In this document: one piece after another, positions 8,801-18,475 of the stretch
Layout: the number at the start of each line of letters is the position of its first letter
Position numbering within the stretch: position 1 is the stretch's first letter
Source of the DNA: Lysobacteraceae bacterium
Lineage (GTDB): Bacteria > Pseudomonadota > Gammaproteobacteria > Xanthomonadales > Xanthomonadaceae
Direction: 5' to 3'
Length of the DNA stretch: 64,000 bases
NCBI GenBank assembly: GCA_031263725.1
Contig: JAISFF010000007.1
Span: forward strand, 18,522-82,521
The notes under the pieces: generated by a model
Told to the model about the DNA's origin: nothing
The model's input: the letters and a program-made list of their open reading frames with translations, nothing else
Database searches by the model: none
Translations under genes and position numbers: made by a program

Positions 8801-9015
8801 TCCGGACCGCGCCATCGCACTTTCCTGCCCCGTCGGTGGCCGCAGTGGCGGCGATCGGACCGGCATCGGCCAACGGTATGCGTCAACGGTATCGATGGCG
8901 ACGGCTCCGCACGGGATGTGTCGGATATTGCTGTCAGGACGGTCGAAGCCTGCTAGGATCATCCGCTTCGCATTCGCCATATCTGGCACCGAGATTCCCT
9001 CCGGAGACTCCCTGC

Positions 9016-10140
9016 ATGACCCGTATTATCGAGTTCCTGATTGCCTTGGCGATCGTGGCCGTGTTGTTCCTGATCATCGGAGTGGCCCTGCCTTCGCATC
9101 GGCATCTGTCCGAGAGCGTGGAAACCAACCGCAAGCTGACCATCGTCTATGACACGGTGAACAGCTTCCGCAGGTTCAAGGACTGGAACCCGCTGGTACT
9201 GCACGACCCGGCCCTGACCAATGCGCTGAAACTGTCGGGTGCGGAAGAAGGCGTCGGCGCGCGCATGGACTACGACTCGAGCAAGGGCGACATCGGACAG
9301 GGCCACTGGGAGATCAGCGAGAGCGTCCCCAACAAGCAGGTGACCTTCAGGGTGGAAAGCCCGTCGCGGGGCAAGAACAAGGTCGTCAACTTCCTGCTCG
9401 AACCCACCGGCAAGAACGGCCGCAACGTCAAGATCACCCAGACCTACGACGTGGACTACGGCTGGGACCTGGTCGGCCGCTATGCGGGCCTGTATGTCGG
9501 CGGCCCGGTCGGCGACGACATGAAGATGGGGCTGGGCCGGCTGGCGACGATGCTGACCTCGGTGCCGAACGTGGACTATGCCGAACAGGACCTGGGCCTG
9601 GGCAAGATGGTGGTGACCGAGCTGCCGGCCGAAGACCTGCTGATCGTCAACGCCGGCAACATCGACCGTACCGAGGACGCGATCCGTACCTCGATCCGCA
9701 ACAACCAGGAATGGATCAAGCGCGTCATGGACAGCAACGGCCTGGAAGCCGCCGGTCCGGTGCGTATCGTCACCACCGATCTGGGCCAGGAGAAATACGC
9801 GTTCGATGTCGCCGTCCCGGTGCGCAAGAAGGCCGGTACCGCGCCTGCCGCCGCGGCGCCGGATCAGTCCGCGTCGGTCGCGGCGCAAGGCGAGCCGCTC
9901 AATCCGGCCATCCCGGCCGGTGCGCCGGTCGCCTACAAGCGTACCGAGGCCAGCCGTGCGGTAAGCGTACCGTTCACCGGCGACATGGGGGGACTGGAAA
10001 CCGTCCGCAACATGCTGCGCGCATGGGCGGTGACGCGCGGCTACGAGCTCACCGAGCGTCCGTTCGATGCCTGGAAGAACGGGGTCGACAAGGCGTTCAG
10101 TCCGGAAGGCGAGTTCGATGTCTACTGGCGCATCAAGTGA
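9016..10140 (+). CDS. membrane-anchored SRPBCC / GyrI-like domain protein
   Basis: 374 residues. The N-terminal hydrophobic segment (about residues 5-27) is an anchor or uncleaved signal. Residues about 35-180 have the START/Bet v1 (SRPBCC, polyketide cyclase) pattern, with WNPLVL and GQGHWEISES. Residues about 195-374 resemble the GyrI-like/SOUL effector-binding fold, split by an Ala/Pro-rich insertion near 280-305. Such SRPBCC plus GyrI fusions are found as uncharacterised envelope proteins. Ligand binding is inferred, catalysis is not. An SD-like GGAG precedes the ATG by about nine bases. A strong terminator follows at 10192. Confidence 0.75.
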   Translation: MTRIIEFLIALAIVAVLFLIIGVALPSHRHLSESVETNRKLTIVYDTVNSFRRFKDWNPLVLHDPALTNALKLSGAEEGVGARMDYDSSKGDIGQGHWEISESVPNKQVTFRVESPSRGKNKVVNFLLEPTGKNGRNVKITQTYDVDYGWDLVGRYAGLYVGGPVGDDMKMGLGRLATMLTSVPNVDYAEQDLGLGKMVVTELPAEDLLIVNAGNIDRTEDAIRTSIRNNQEWIKRVMDSNGLEAAGPVRIVTTDLGQEKYAFDVAVPVRKKAGTAPAAAAPDQSASVAAQGEPLNPAIPAGAPVAYKRTEASRAVSVPFTGDMGGLETVRNMLRAWAVTRGYELTERPFDAWKNGVDKAFSPEGEFDVYWRIK

Positions 10141-10191
10141 TCGCGATGTTCGCGGCCGGCGTTCCGCCCGGGCCGTGAACGGGAATGTAGG

Positions 10192-10220
10192 AAAGCGCCG
10201 GCATCCGGCGCTTTTCTTTT
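10192..10220 (+). terminator. Rho-independent terminator after the SRPBCC gene
   Basis: A GC stem AGCGCCG/CGGCGCT with a short loop is followed by a T-rich tract (TTTTCTTTT). It lies 51 bp after the stop codon of the SRPBCC gene and ahead of the DUF423 gene. Confidence 0.85.
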
Positions 10221-10286
10221 CCCGGTGACCTGCATAGGATCGGAGCATCGATCCGGCATGCTGAAAGAAACACAAGGGTAGGGCTC

Positions 10287-10664
10287 ATGCACGACTCGTC
10301 TTCCGCGCCGATACATCGCAAGCGTTCGCTGCTGGCCTGTTGCGGCGGAGTGATGCTCGCTTTTGCCATCGGCGTGTCGGCCTATGCGGCGCACGCCGCC
10401 GTGGGCGCGCATGCGCAATCGAACCTGCAGACCGCATCCCTGTATCTGTCCGGGCATGGCCTGGCGTTGGCGGCGCTGGCCCCGTTTTCGGTCCGGCAGC
10501 CGGCGCGTTGGGCGCTGGTTGCGATCCTGATCGGCACGTTGCTGTTTGCGGGCAGCCTGATCGGCGGTGCTCTGGCAGGCCTTCCGACCCGCTTGGCGCC
10601 GGTGGGCGGCATCACCATGATGGCTGGTTGGCTGTGGTGGGCGATCGATGCCTTGAGGCGCTGA
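10287..10664 (+). CDS. DUF423 family small membrane protein
   Basis: 125 residues with four predicted transmembrane segments (roughly 20-40, 48-65, 70-95 and 100-120). The conserved GAxGAHA-type turn (AVGAHAQSNLQTA) and the terminal pattern APVGGITMMAGWL are those of the DUF423/YgdD family. The function is unknown. The stop codon lies four bases before the start of the glycosylase gene, so the two are co-transcribed. Confidence 0.85.
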   Translation: MHDSSSAPIHRKRSLLACCGGVMLAFAIGVSAYAAHAAVGAHAQSNLQTASLYLSGHGLALAALAPFSVRQPARWALVAILIGTLLFAGSLIGGALAGLPTRLAPVGGITMMAGWLWWAIDALRR

Positions 10665-10668
10665 AACG

Positions 10669-11343
10669 ATGGCACGGTACGCGCGTGGATTCGATGTCGG
10701 AACGGCGAGGCGATACCTGTATCGCGCCGACCCTGAACTGGCCCGGTGGATGCAACGCCTGGGACCGTTGCCGGCTCCGGGAAGCTGGCGCAAGCCGTTC
10801 GATCCGGTGGATGCGCTGGCGCGTTCGATCCTGTTCCAGCAGTTGTCCGGCAAGGCTGCCGCGACCATCGTGGGACGGGTCGAGGCGGCGATCGGAAGCA
10901 GGCGGCTGCATGCCGATACGCTGGGCCGGCTGGACGATGCCGGACTGCGCGCCTGCGGTGTTTCCGGCAACAAGGTCCTGGCCCTGCGCGACCTGAGCCG
11001 CCGCGAGGTGGAAGGGCAAATTCCCACTTTGCGCCGCATGTCCTACCTGCATCACGACGACATCGTGACCGCGTTGACGCCGGTGCGCGGCATCGGCCGC
11101 TGGACGGTCGAGATGATGCTGATATTCCGTCTGGGCCGTCCGGATGTGTTGCCGGTGGACGATCTGGGCATCCGCAAGGGTGCTCAGGTGGTCGATGGGC
11201 TGGAGAATGCGCTGGCGCCCAGGGCACTGCAGGAACGCGGCGAACGTTGGGGACCCTACAGGACCTATGCAAGCATGTACCTGTGGCGGATCGCCGACCT
11301 GGCCGCCGCGACGGATGCGCCGACGCCGCGCTCGCAGGAATGA
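10669..11343 (+). CDS. DNA-3-methyladenine glycosylase II (AlkA-like, HhH-GPD)
   Basis: 224 residues. The helix-hairpin-helix (PVRGIGRWTVEMMLI) is followed by the catalytic aspartate region LPVDDLGI, the HhH-GPD signature of alkylation-specific base-excision glycosylases. The N-terminal ARSILFQQLSGKAA block is also typical. No 4Fe-4S cysteine cluster is present, which excludes the Nth/MutY branch. At 224 residues it is the short AlkA form that lacks the N-terminal TBP-like domain of the E. coli enzyme. It removes 3-methyladenine and related lesions. It lies directly downstream of the DUF423 gene. Confidence 0.9.
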   Translation: MARYARGFDVGTARRYLYRADPELARWMQRLGPLPAPGSWRKPFDPVDALARSILFQQLSGKAAATIVGRVEAAIGSRRLHADTLGRLDDAGLRACGVSGNKVLALRDLSRREVEGQIPTLRRMSYLHHDDIVTALTPVRGIGRWTVEMMLIFRLGRPDVLPVDDLGIRKGAQVVDGLENALAPRALQERGERWGPYRTYASMYLWRIADLAAATDAPTPRSQE

Positions 11344-11481
11344 CCGGCGGGTTCATCCGCGCCGTTTTGGGATGACATGCAGTGTTTTCACCGTCAGGTG
11401 CCGGAAATGTGCCTGAATCGGTTGTGATGACGGCAGATATATAGATAATCCCAACTCCGCTCCGTTTCAGGGTATGCCGGC

Positions 11482-12018
11482 ATGGCTATCGAAAAAGCGC
11501 AGAAATTCAGTCTTCCCTTGATCCTGATCCACTGGTTGACCTTGCTGCTGTTCATTGGCGTCTATGCCTGCATCGAGCTGCGCGGCATGGTCGGCTACGG
11601 GTTGCGCGATACGATGAAGCAGTGGCATTTCGTATTCGGTGTTTCGATCTTGGTGCTCACGCTGATCCGCATCGTGGCGCGTTTCGCCAGCAAGATTCCC
11701 GCCATCCAGCCGAAGCCGCCGGCATGGCAGATGGCGACAGCCCACACGATGGAGTTCGCGCTGTACGTCTTCATGCTGGCGATGCCCGTGCTGGGCTATC
11801 TGGCCGTCAATGCCTATGGCCATCCGGTTTCCGTATTCGGCGCCAACCTGCCGGTGTTGGTCGGCGCCAACGAGGCATTGGGCGAAAAACTGATGGGCGT
11901 GCATGGCACCATCGCCAACATCGGCTATGTACTGATTGCCGTCCATGCCGGCGCGGCGTTGTATCACCATTATTTCGTACGCGACAACGCGTTGCGGCAG
12001 ATGTTGCCGTACGGCTGA
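11482..12018 (+). CDS. cytochrome b561 family protein
   Basis: 178 residues with four transmembrane helices. The likely haem-ligand histidines are in LILIHWL (helix 1), KQWHFVFG (helix 2) and the pair AVHAGAALYHHYF (helix 4), the spacing expected of bacterial cytochrome b561 (CybB). The protein would shuttle electrons between ubiquinol and periplasmic or superoxide acceptors. No dedicated partner gene is adjacent. Confidence 0.9.
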   Translation: MAIEKAQKFSLPLILIHWLTLLLFIGVYACIELRGMVGYGLRDTMKQWHFVFGVSILVLTLIRIVARFASKIPAIQPKPPAWQMATAHTMEFALYVFMLAMPVLGYLAVNAYGHPVSVFGANLPVLVGANEALGEKLMGVHGTIANIGYVLIAVHAGAALYHHYFVRDNALRQMLPYG

Positions 12019-12070
12019 GCCGGTATGTTCCAGGCGATTCAGGGCACGGCCGCGGGAAAGCGGCCGTGTT

Positions 12071-12889
12071 TCATTGCGCGGTCTCGTGATGCCAATGCCA
12101 CGGCTCGTAAACGACGCCATGCGGGTTGTCGCGGGGAAAGCTCATGCGGAATCCGTGTCCGTCGGCATTGCGTTGCAGCCATGCGAACGCGGCGGTGGTC
12201 TCGAAGGATTCGTCGACCGGCGGCTCGCCTGGAGCGCTGATGTCCAGCGCATTGCCGGTGTGGTGTTCGCTGAATCCGGGGGCGGCGTTGACCTTGAGAA
12301 TCCCGTCGACGATCTGTCCGCGCGACCGCTTGCGTTCGAAGATCGCCGCCTGATAGGCATGGCTGCGATAACCGGAAATGGCTTCCAGCGCGATTCCGTC
12401 ATCCGATGCCGCGTGCCGCATATGCGACCAGGCACGCGCGGCGGCGGCGGTGAGCCAGAGCGGCCGCCGATAGCGGTCATGGCCGGCGAACATCAGCCAT
12501 TGCGGTTCCGCATGAAGCGGCAGGCCGGTTCTTGCCATATATGCGGAAGCCTCGATGCCGAGGGCATCCAGCCGCTGCCGCAGATGCCGGATCGGCAGAT
12601 CATCGGCATCCTGTCCGTGGGCGAGATGCCGGAGCAGTGCCGCCATGTTGTCCAGGCGATCCAGTGCTTCGTCGATGCCGGGTTCCCTGGCCAAGCGAGT
12701 GACCAGCGGCATCAGGTTCTGTTCCGCACCGATGACGGCGGCGAGATAGCGCCCGTCTCTCTTGCGCCGCAGCAGCCAATCGGCCCGCGACAGTATCCGC
12801 GCATCCGCATTGCTTCTGGCCCGCCGCAGTGAGGCGGGCCAGAGTTCGATATCGGTGGTGTTGATGAGGTAGCGCGGCGCGGGTTTCAT
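12071..12889 (-). CDS. M15 family D-alanyl-D-alanine carboxypeptidase (VanY-like)
   Basis: 272 residues. The zinc-site motifs of peptidase M15B are clear: SGYRSHAYQ, SEHHTGNALDI (HxxxxxxD) and EPWHWHH (catalytic region and third ligand). The enzyme trims the terminal D-Ala from peptidoglycan stems. There is no obvious signal peptide from the chosen ATG (12889), and the first ~100 residues form an uncharacterised N-terminal domain with several basic segments, so a cytoplasmic or non-classically exported enzyme is possible. The longer frame to 12997 lacks a signal peptide too. Convergent with cytochrome b561. Confidence 0.85.
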   Translation of the reverse strand: MKPAPRYLINTTDIELWPASLRRARSNADARILSRADWLLRRKRDGRYLAAVIGAEQNLMPLVTRLAREPGIDEALDRLDNMAALLRHLAHGQDADDLPIRHLRQRLDALGIEASAYMARTGLPLHAEPQWLMFAGHDRYRRPLWLTAAAARAWSHMRHAASDDGIALEAISGYRSHAYQAAIFERKRSRGQIVDGILKVNAAPGFSEHHTGNALDISAPGEPPVDESFETTAAFAWLQRNADGHGFRMSFPRDNPHGVVYEPWHWHHETAQ

Positions 12890-13221
12890 GGAGGCCGAGT
12901 ATGACGCAAACAACCGCGTGACCGGAATCGATCGCCATGCCATCGACGATGGCGTTCCGGACACGGTACATCCGCCGGTTGCCGCCATGAGCGGCATCCC
13001 GGTCGGTTCGATAACGGCGGATGGCGCATCCGTTCAGCCGGCCGCGACTACCGGGCCGGCCTGCGGGGAAACGGCGGAGATGGCGGATATGTCAGGCTGA
13101 AGGCATGATCGGCGCGTGGTTTTTCATTGTCATATTGGGCTGCGCGCATCGTCATGAGACTGACATATTCACGGTTGCGTTCACGTTGCGATGGCCGGAA
13201 GGCGCGTGTTGGCGGCTGCGG
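12890..13221. other. intergenic region ahead of the pst operon, no gene seen
   Basis: I find no credible reading frame in the stretch between the M15 peptidase and the Pho box. It carries the divergent promoters of the two transcription units. The pst-proximal end is covered by the Pho box entry. Confidence 0.6.
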
Positions 13222-13239
13222 TTGTCATAAAACCGTCAC
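13222..13239 (+). promoter_or_regulatory. Pho box (PhoB binding site) upstream of pstS
   Basis: Two direct 7-mers, TTGTCAT and CCGTCAC, are separated by AAAA. This differs by only a few bases from the 18-bp Pho box consensus CTGTCATAWAWCTGTCAY. It lies 50 bp upstream of the pstS start, in the expected activator position. With phoB and phoR in the same operon, this predicts autoregulation under phosphate limitation. Confidence 0.88.
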
Positions 13240-13288
13240 GAAGCGATATAACAATGGCGCCGATGAATATCTGTCGAAATCCATATCG

Positions 13289-14362
13289 ATGATCTGGCGG
13301 GTTGCCTGTCTGGCGACAGTCCTCGGCTTTCTGGCGGTCGGAACGCTGCATGCGACCGGGGTCCGGACACTCACCGGCGTCGGCGCGTCGTTTCCGGCTC
13401 CGATCTATGCCCGGTGGGCCGATCTCTATTACCGCCAGACCGGGAATCGCATCAACTACCAGTCCCTGGGTTCGAACGCGGGAATCCAGCAGGCCAGGAT
13501 CGGGACGGTGGACTTCGCAGGTTCCGACATGCCGCTGGCGGAAAACGATCTGCGACAGGAAGGCATGATCCAGTTTCCCGTATTGATCGGTGGCGTGGTG
13601 CCGGTGGTGAACATTCAGGGCGTCGCTTCGGGACGGTTGCAACTGGATGGCGAAACGCTGGCCGGCATCTATCTGGGCCGGATCCGGAATTGGAACGATC
13701 CGGCCATTGTTCGCCTCAATCCGGAGGTGCGTTTGCCGGACGCGCCGATCATGGCGATCCGCCGCGCCGATGGCGCCGGGGCGACTTTTGCCTTCACCGA
13801 TTATCTGTCGCGCAGCAGTCCGGCCTGGCGCGACCAGATCGGCGCCGGTCCGGCGGTGCGCTGGTCGGTGGGAGCGGCAGGCAAGGGCAACGAAGGCGTG
13901 GCGGCATTCGTGCAGAGACTGCCGGACAGCATCGGCTACGTCGAATACAGCTATGCCTTGCAGAACCATATGACGATGGTGGCCCTGCGCGGCCAGACCG
14001 GCGCGAGAATCGAGCCGGAGGCGGAGAACTTCCTTGCCGCACTGGAAAGGATGCAATGGTCGCCGCGATTCGTTCCGATGACGGATCCGGCGATCGCTGG
14101 CACGGCCGCTGACCGCGCCTGGCCGATCATGACGGCGACCTTCGTATTGGTGCGCTCGCGGGCGACGGATCCGGCGAAAACGGACGCAGTGCAACGCTTT
14201 TTCGGCTGGGCGTATACGCACGGCGACGCCGTGGCGCGGGACCTGGGCTATTTCCCGATCCCGGCGCGATTGAAAGCCCGGATCCGCGCTTCCTGGCGCG
14301 AAGCGGGCGCTTCCGATTGCATGCGGGCTGCCACTGCGGGTCGGGAGCCGAAGGACATATGA
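13289..14362 (+). CDS. pstS: phosphate ABC transporter substrate-binding protein PstS
   Basis: 357 residues with an N-terminal signal peptide (about 1-22, ending near LHATG). Family blocks are [53 protein letters not shown] and the C-terminal [11 protein letters not shown]. Periplasmic binding of phosphate is the family role. Compared with E. coli PstS, the binding loop RADGSGTS reads RADGAGAT here, so the equivalents of ligands S139 and T141 are alanines (A163 and A165), while R159 and D161 are kept. The ATG at 13289 gives a good signal peptide but has no clear Shine-Dalgarno. Its stop overlaps the pstC start (ATGA). Confidence 0.95.
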   Translation: MIWRVACLATVLGFLAVGTLHATGVRTLTGVGASFPAPIYARWADLYYRQTGNRINYQSLGSNAGIQQARIGTVDFAGSDMPLAENDLRQEGMIQFPVLIGGVVPVVNIQGVASGRLQLDGETLAGIYLGRIRNWNDPAIVRLNPEVRLPDAPIMAIRRADGAGATFAFTDYLSRSSPAWRDQIGAGPAVRWSVGAAGKGNEGVAAFVQRLPDSIGYVEYSYALQNHMTMVALRGQTGARIEPEAENFLAALERMQWSPRFVPMTDPAIAGTAADRAWPIMTATFVLVRSRATDPAKTDAVQRFFGWAYTHGDAVARDLGYFPIPARLKARIRASWREAGASDCMRAATAGREPKDI

Positions 14363-15339
14363 CCGGTATGCGCACTCATGCGGCGCAGGCGCGGATGCGG
14401 CATATCCGCGCGCGGCGGATCGATGCCCTGTTTTCGTGGTTGGTGCACGCCTGCGCATTGCTGGTGGTGCTGATGCCGGCCGGAATCGTGGTTTCGCTGT
14501 TCGCGGGCGCGATGCCGGCCATCCGCGAGTTCGGCCCATCCTTTCTGTGGCATGGCGATTGGGACCCGTTGCATGGCCGCTACGGCGCCTTGCCGATGAT
14601 CTATGGAACCGTGGCCAGCGCGGCGATCGCCTTGCTGCTGGCGGTTCCGGTGAGTTTCGGCATCGCGCTGTTTGTGACGGAATTGGCGCCACGCTGGTTG
14701 AAGCGCCCGTTGACCACGGCGATGGAACTGCTCGCGGCGATTCCGTCCATCGTCTACGGCATGTGGGGGCTGCTGGTATTCAGCCCGATCCTGGCGCGCT
14801 ACGTGCAGCAACCCTTGCAGGCCAGCCTGGGCGATGTGCCCTATGTCGGCGCTCTGTTCGCGGGGCCGCTGGTGGGCATCGGCATCCTGTCGGCTGGCGT
14901 GATCCTTTCGATCATGGTGATTCCGTTCATCGCTTCGGTGATGTGCGAGGTCTTCGATGCTACGCCGGCGATGCTCAAGGAGTCCGCGTACGGCATGGGC
15001 GCGACGACCTGGGAAGTGGTCGTGAAGGTCGTGCTTCCCTATACCAGAAACGGCGTTCTCGGCGGCATCATGCTGGGGTTGGGACGTGCCTTGGGCGAAA
15101 CCATGGCGGTCACCTTCGTCATCGGCAACATGAATCCGGGCGGGTCGGTGTCCCTGTTCGACGCAGCGAACAGCATCACCTCGATGCTGGCGAACGAATT
15201 CGCCGAGGCGGGCAGCGGTCTGCATCAGGCCTCGGTGATCTATCTTGGTCTGGTGCTGTTCCTGATCGCGTTCGTGGTGCTGTCGCTGTCACGGCTGATG
15301 CTGCGGCGGATGCGGCGACCGCAGGGGAGCGGCGCATGA
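14359..15339 (+). CDS. pstC: phosphate ABC transporter permease PstC
   Basis: 326 residues with six transmembrane helices in the BPD_transp_1 fold. The EAA loop that docks on PstB is visible as [16 protein letters not shown] followed by [18 protein letters not shown]. The N-terminal half carries the periplasmic segment with [13 protein letters not shown], typical of PstC. It starts inside the pstS stop (ATGA) and ends inside the pstA start, so the four pst genes are translationally coupled. Confidence 0.95.
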   Translation: MTGMRTHAAQARMRHIRARRIDALFSWLVHACALLVVLMPAGIVVSLFAGAMPAIREFGPSFLWHGDWDPLHGRYGALPMIYGTVASAAIALLLAVPVSFGIALFVTELAPRWLKRPLTTAMELLAAIPSIVYGMWGLLVFSPILARYVQQPLQASLGDVPYVGALFAGPLVGIGILSAGVILSIMVIPFIASVMCEVFDATPAMLKESAYGMGATTWEVVVKVVLPYTRNGVLGGIMLGLGRALGETMAVTFVIGNMNPGGSVSLFDAANSITSMLANEFAEAGSGLHQASVIYLGLVLFLIAFVVLSLSRLMLRRMRRPQGSGA

Positions 15340-16217
15340 GCATGGACCGACGCCCCTACGTGGCACATGCCGCGCGCAGCCGCCGGTATCGCAACCGGCG
15401 CTGCATCAATCGCTGCGCCTTCGCGTTCGCGACGCTGGCGACGCTTTTGGGAATGTTCTGGCTGAGCTGGATCCTGCTGGATACGGCGATCCTGGGAGCT
15501 TCCGGTCTGTTCCAGGCCAGCACCTATTCCGAGATGACGCCGGCGGCGAACATGACGGGCGGCGGTCTGGCCAATGCCATCGCCGGTTCGCTGGTCATGG
15601 TATTGCTGGCGACCCTGCTGGGTACGCCGGTGGGGGCCTTGACCGGCGTCTATCTGAGCGAATACGGTCGCCGCCGCCATCTGGCGGCGGTCACGCGCTT
15701 CGTCAACGATATTCTGCTGTCGGCTCCCTCGATCATCATCGGACTGTTCGTCTACGCCATGCTGGTGGTTCCGTTCGGTGGATTCTCCGGTTGGGCCGGC
15801 GCGGTGGCATTGGCGCTGATCGTGATTCCGGTGGTGGTCAAGACCACCGAGAACATGCTGCGACTGGTGCCGGATCCGTTGCGCGAAGCGGCTTACGCCT
15901 TGGGCGCGAGCAAGTGGAAGGTCGTGACGGTGATCGTGGCGCGCGCGGCCCGGGCCGGCGTGGCGACCGGCGTGCTGCTGGCGCTGGCGCGGATTTCCGG
16001 AGAGACCGCGCCATTGCTGTTCACGGCCTTGTCCAACCAGTTCTGGAACCTGGATCCGACGCAGCCGATGGCCAGCCTGCCGGTGACCATTTTCAAATTC
16101 GCGATGAGTCCGTTCCGCAACTGGCAGCAACTGGCGTGGAGCGGAGTGCTGATCATTACGATAGGGATACTGGTGTTGAACATCGCCACGCGCTGGATCA
16201 TGCGGAGAAGGGCATGA
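15336..16217 (+). CDS. pstA: phosphate ABC transporter permease PstA
   Basis: 293 residues. The N-terminal basic stretch (RSRRYRNRR) precedes six transmembrane helices. The coupling loop is [16 protein letters not shown] and is followed by [19 protein letters not shown], a PstA signature. It pairs with PstC to form the channel. The start overlaps the pstC stop (ATGA); a second ATG at 15342 is an alternative. The end overlaps pstB. Confidence 0.95.
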   Translation: MSMDRRPYVAHAARSRRYRNRRCINRCAFAFATLATLLGMFWLSWILLDTAILGASGLFQASTYSEMTPAANMTGGGLANAIAGSLVMVLLATLLGTPVGALTGVYLSEYGRRRHLAAVTRFVNDILLSAPSIIIGLFVYAMLVVPFGGFSGWAGAVALALIVIPVVVKTTENMLRLVPDPLREAAYALGASKWKVVTVIVARAARAGVATGVLLALARISGETAPLLFTALSNQFWNLDPTQPMASLPVTIFKFAMSPFRNWQQLAWSGVLIITIGILVLNIATRWIMRRRA

Positions 16218-17008
16218 ACGCAATGAGGACGCCCGGATCGGGCGACGGAACCATCCCGGCCAAGATCGAACTGCGCGACCTGAATTTCCATTACGGCGAA
16301 TTCCATGCGATCCGCAATGTGAACATGGATATTCCCGGGAATCGCGTGACCGCTTTCATCGGTCCGTCCGGTTGCGGCAAATCGACCCTGCTGCGCACGT
16401 TCAACCGCATGTTCGAACTGTACCCGGGACAATGCGCCAGCGGCCGGATACTGGTCGATGGCGAGGACATCCTGAACTCGCGCGAGGACGTGACCTTGAT
16501 ACGCGCCCGGATCGGCATGGTGTTCCAGAAGCCGACCCCGTTCCCGATGTCCATCTACGACAACATCGCTTTCGGCATCCGCTTGTTCGAAAGCCCGCCG
16601 GATACGGAGCTGGACGACCGGGTCGAGTGGGCATTGCGCAAGGCGGCGTTGTGGGACGAGGTCCGCGACAGGCTGGAGCGGAGCGGCACGGCGTTGTCCG
16701 ACGGCCAGCAACAGCGGCTTTGCATCGCCCGCAGCATCGCGGCGCGGCCCGAGATCCTGCTGCTGGACGAACCGTGCTCGGCGCTGGACCCGGTTTCGAC
16801 CGCGAAGATCGAGGAACTGATCCACGAACTGAAGAACGAGTACACGCTGGCCATGGTGACCCACAACATGCAGCAGGCGGCGCGTTGTTCGGACTACACG
16901 GCCTACATGTACGCCGGCGAGGTGATCGAGTTCGACCGTACCGAACAGATATTCTTCCGCCCGGCGAAACAGGAAACCGAAGACTACATCACCGGCCGTT
17001 TCGGCTGA
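16214..17008 (+). CDS. pstB: phosphate ABC transporter ATP-binding protein PstB
   Basis: 264 residues. Walker A is [12 protein letters not shown], the Q-loop [11 protein letters not shown], Walker [14 protein letters not shown] and the switch histidine MVTHNMQQA. The ABC signature reads LSDGQQQR instead of the usual LSGGQQQR: aspartate 163 replaces the first glycine, which lies at the ATP sandwich interface. The rest is canonical PstB. It supplies ATP hydrolysis for uptake and takes part in PhoR signalling through PhoU. The start overlaps pstA (ATGA). Confidence 0.95.
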   Translation: MNAMRTPGSGDGTIPAKIELRDLNFHYGEFHAIRNVNMDIPGNRVTAFIGPSGCGKSTLLRTFNRMFELYPGQCASGRILVDGEDILNSREDVTLIRARIGMVFQKPTPFPMSIYDNIAFGIRLFESPPDTELDDRVEWALRKAALWDEVRDRLERSGTALSDGQQQRLCIARSIAARPEILLLDEPCSALDPVSTAKIEELIHELKNEYTLAMVTHNMQQAARCSDYTAYMYAGEVIEFDRTEQIFFRPAKQETEDYITGRFG

Positions 17009-17045
17009 GCTGCATCCACGGGGAACCGGAATCCGGCGCGACACG

Positions 17046-17744
17046 ATGAGCAACCATATTTCCACGCAATTCGATACCGAACTGAACTCCGTCTCCAGCC
17101 GGATCATGGAGCTGGGGGGGCTTGTGGAGACCCAGATCGCGGTGGCGATAGATGCGCTGGCCGGCTTCGACAACGAACAGGCCGATGCGGTGCTGGACAT
17201 GGAGCGCCGGGTCAACCGCATGGAAGTCGAGATCGATCACGCGCTGACCACGGTCATCGCCCGCCGCCAGCCGACGGCGCGCGACCTGCGCCTGCTGATC
17301 GCCATCTCCAAGACCACGACCAATCTGGAACGGGTAGGGGACGAGGCCAGCAAGATCGCGCGCATGGTCAAGTCGATCGCGCTGCGGGGCGCGCCCCGCG
17401 CGCTGCCTTCGTTCGAGCTGAAGATCGCCGCTGGGCTGGCCGCGCGGCTGATCCGGCGCGCGCTGGATGCGTTCGCTCGGCTGGATGTCGACGCCGCTGT
17501 GGGCATATTGCGCGAGGACAGCCAGATCGACGCGGAATTCGCCGGGTTCCTGCGCAAGCTGGTCACCTACATGATGGAAGATCCCAGGACGATTTCCGCC
17601 AGTCTGGATCTGCTGTTCGTCGCCAAGGCGCTGGAGCGCATCGGCGACCATGCCACCAACATCGCCGAGTTCATCATCTACATCGTCAAGGGCGCCGATG
17701 TGCGTCATACGCGCCTGGACGAAATCGAATCGACCCTCTACTGA
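17046..17744 (+). CDS. phoU: phosphate signalling protein PhoU
   Basis: 232 residues made of two three-helix PhoU repeats. Each holds the metal-binding E/DxxxD motif, seen as NLERVGDEASKIA in the first repeat and ALERIGDHATNIAE in the second. PhoU links the Pst transporter to PhoR and holds the kinase in its inhibitory state when phosphate is plentiful. It starts 37 bp after pstB and ends one base before phoB. Confidence 0.96.
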   Translation: MSNHISTQFDTELNSVSSRIMELGGLVETQIAVAIDALAGFDNEQADAVLDMERRVNRMEVEIDHALTTVIARRQPTARDLRLLIAISKTTTNLERVGDEASKIARMVKSIALRGAPRALPSFELKIAAGLAARLIRRALDAFARLDVDAAVGILREDSQIDAEFAGFLRKLVTYMMEDPRTISASLDLLFVAKALERIGDHATNIAEFIIYIVKGADVRHTRLDEIESTLY

Positions 17745-17745
17745 C

Positions 17746-18453
17746 ATGTCCGCACGCATACTCATCGTTGAAGACGAACCGGCCATCGCCGAACTGATCG
17801 CGGTCAACCTGCGGCACGCGGGTTTCGACCACGTCGTGGCCGGCGACGCGGAAACCGCGCAACTGGAGATAGACCGGCAATTGCCCGATCTGGTCCTGCT
17901 GGACTGGATGCTGCCCGGCGCGAGCGGGTTGTCGATCGCCAAGCGCTGGCGCGCCAGCGAACGCACCCGGCAGTTGCCGATCATCATGTTGACGGCGCGC
18001 GGCGACGAATCCGACCGGGTCATGGGCCTGGACGCGGGCGCCGACGATTACATCGTCAAGCCGTTCTCGATGCAGGAAATGATGGCGAGGGTCCGCGCGC
18101 TGCTGCGCCGCCAGCGGCCGGAGAAATCGCAGGATGCGGTGACCGTCGCCGGCCTGAAGCTGGACCCGTCCGCGTACGAAGTGAGCGCGGAGGGCGAAGT
18201 GGTCCGCATGGGGCCGACTGAATTCAGGTTGCTGCATTATCTGATGCGCCATCCGGACCGCGTGCATCGGCGCAGCCAGTTGCTCGACAAGGTCTGGGGC
18301 GATCATGTCTTCATCGAGGAACGCACGGTGGACGTGCATATCAAGCGCTTGCGCGAAAGCCTGTCCGGTGTCGGCTGCGCGCATCTGATCGAGACGGTGC
18401 GCGGCGCGGGCTACCGCTTGAATTCGCGCGCCCAGCCCTCGCCGCAAACATGA
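17746..18453 (+). CDS. phoB: phosphate regulon response regulator PhoB
   Basis: 235 residues, OmpR/PhoB family. The receiver domain has VEDEPAI, phosphoacceptor D53 in LLDWMLPG, the LTARGDE threonine and the VKPFS lysine. The winged-helix output domain (about 130-230) carries the PhoB-typical GPTEFRLLHYLM and the recognition helix region ERTVDVHIKRLR. It should bind the Pho box ahead of pstS and so control its own operon. One base separates it from phoU. Confidence 0.95.
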   Translation: MSARILIVEDEPAIAELIAVNLRHAGFDHVVAGDAETAQLEIDRQLPDLVLLDWMLPGASGLSIAKRWRASERTRQLPIIMLTARGDESDRVMGLDAGADDYIVKPFSMQEMMARVRALLRRQRPEKSQDAVTVAGLKLDPSAYEVSAEGEVVRMGPTEFRLLHYLMRHPDRVHRRSQLLDKVWGDHVFIEERTVDVHIKRLRESLSGVGCAHLIETVRGAGYRLNSRAQPSPQT

Positions 18454-18475
18454 TCTGCTCCCAAAGGAAGCCAAG

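Noticed and set aside
8801..9015. Riboswitch or attenuator ahead of the SRPBCC gene
   Set aside because: No conserved aptamer pattern or terminator/antiterminator pair could be drawn by eye; it is treated as an ordinary promoter region.
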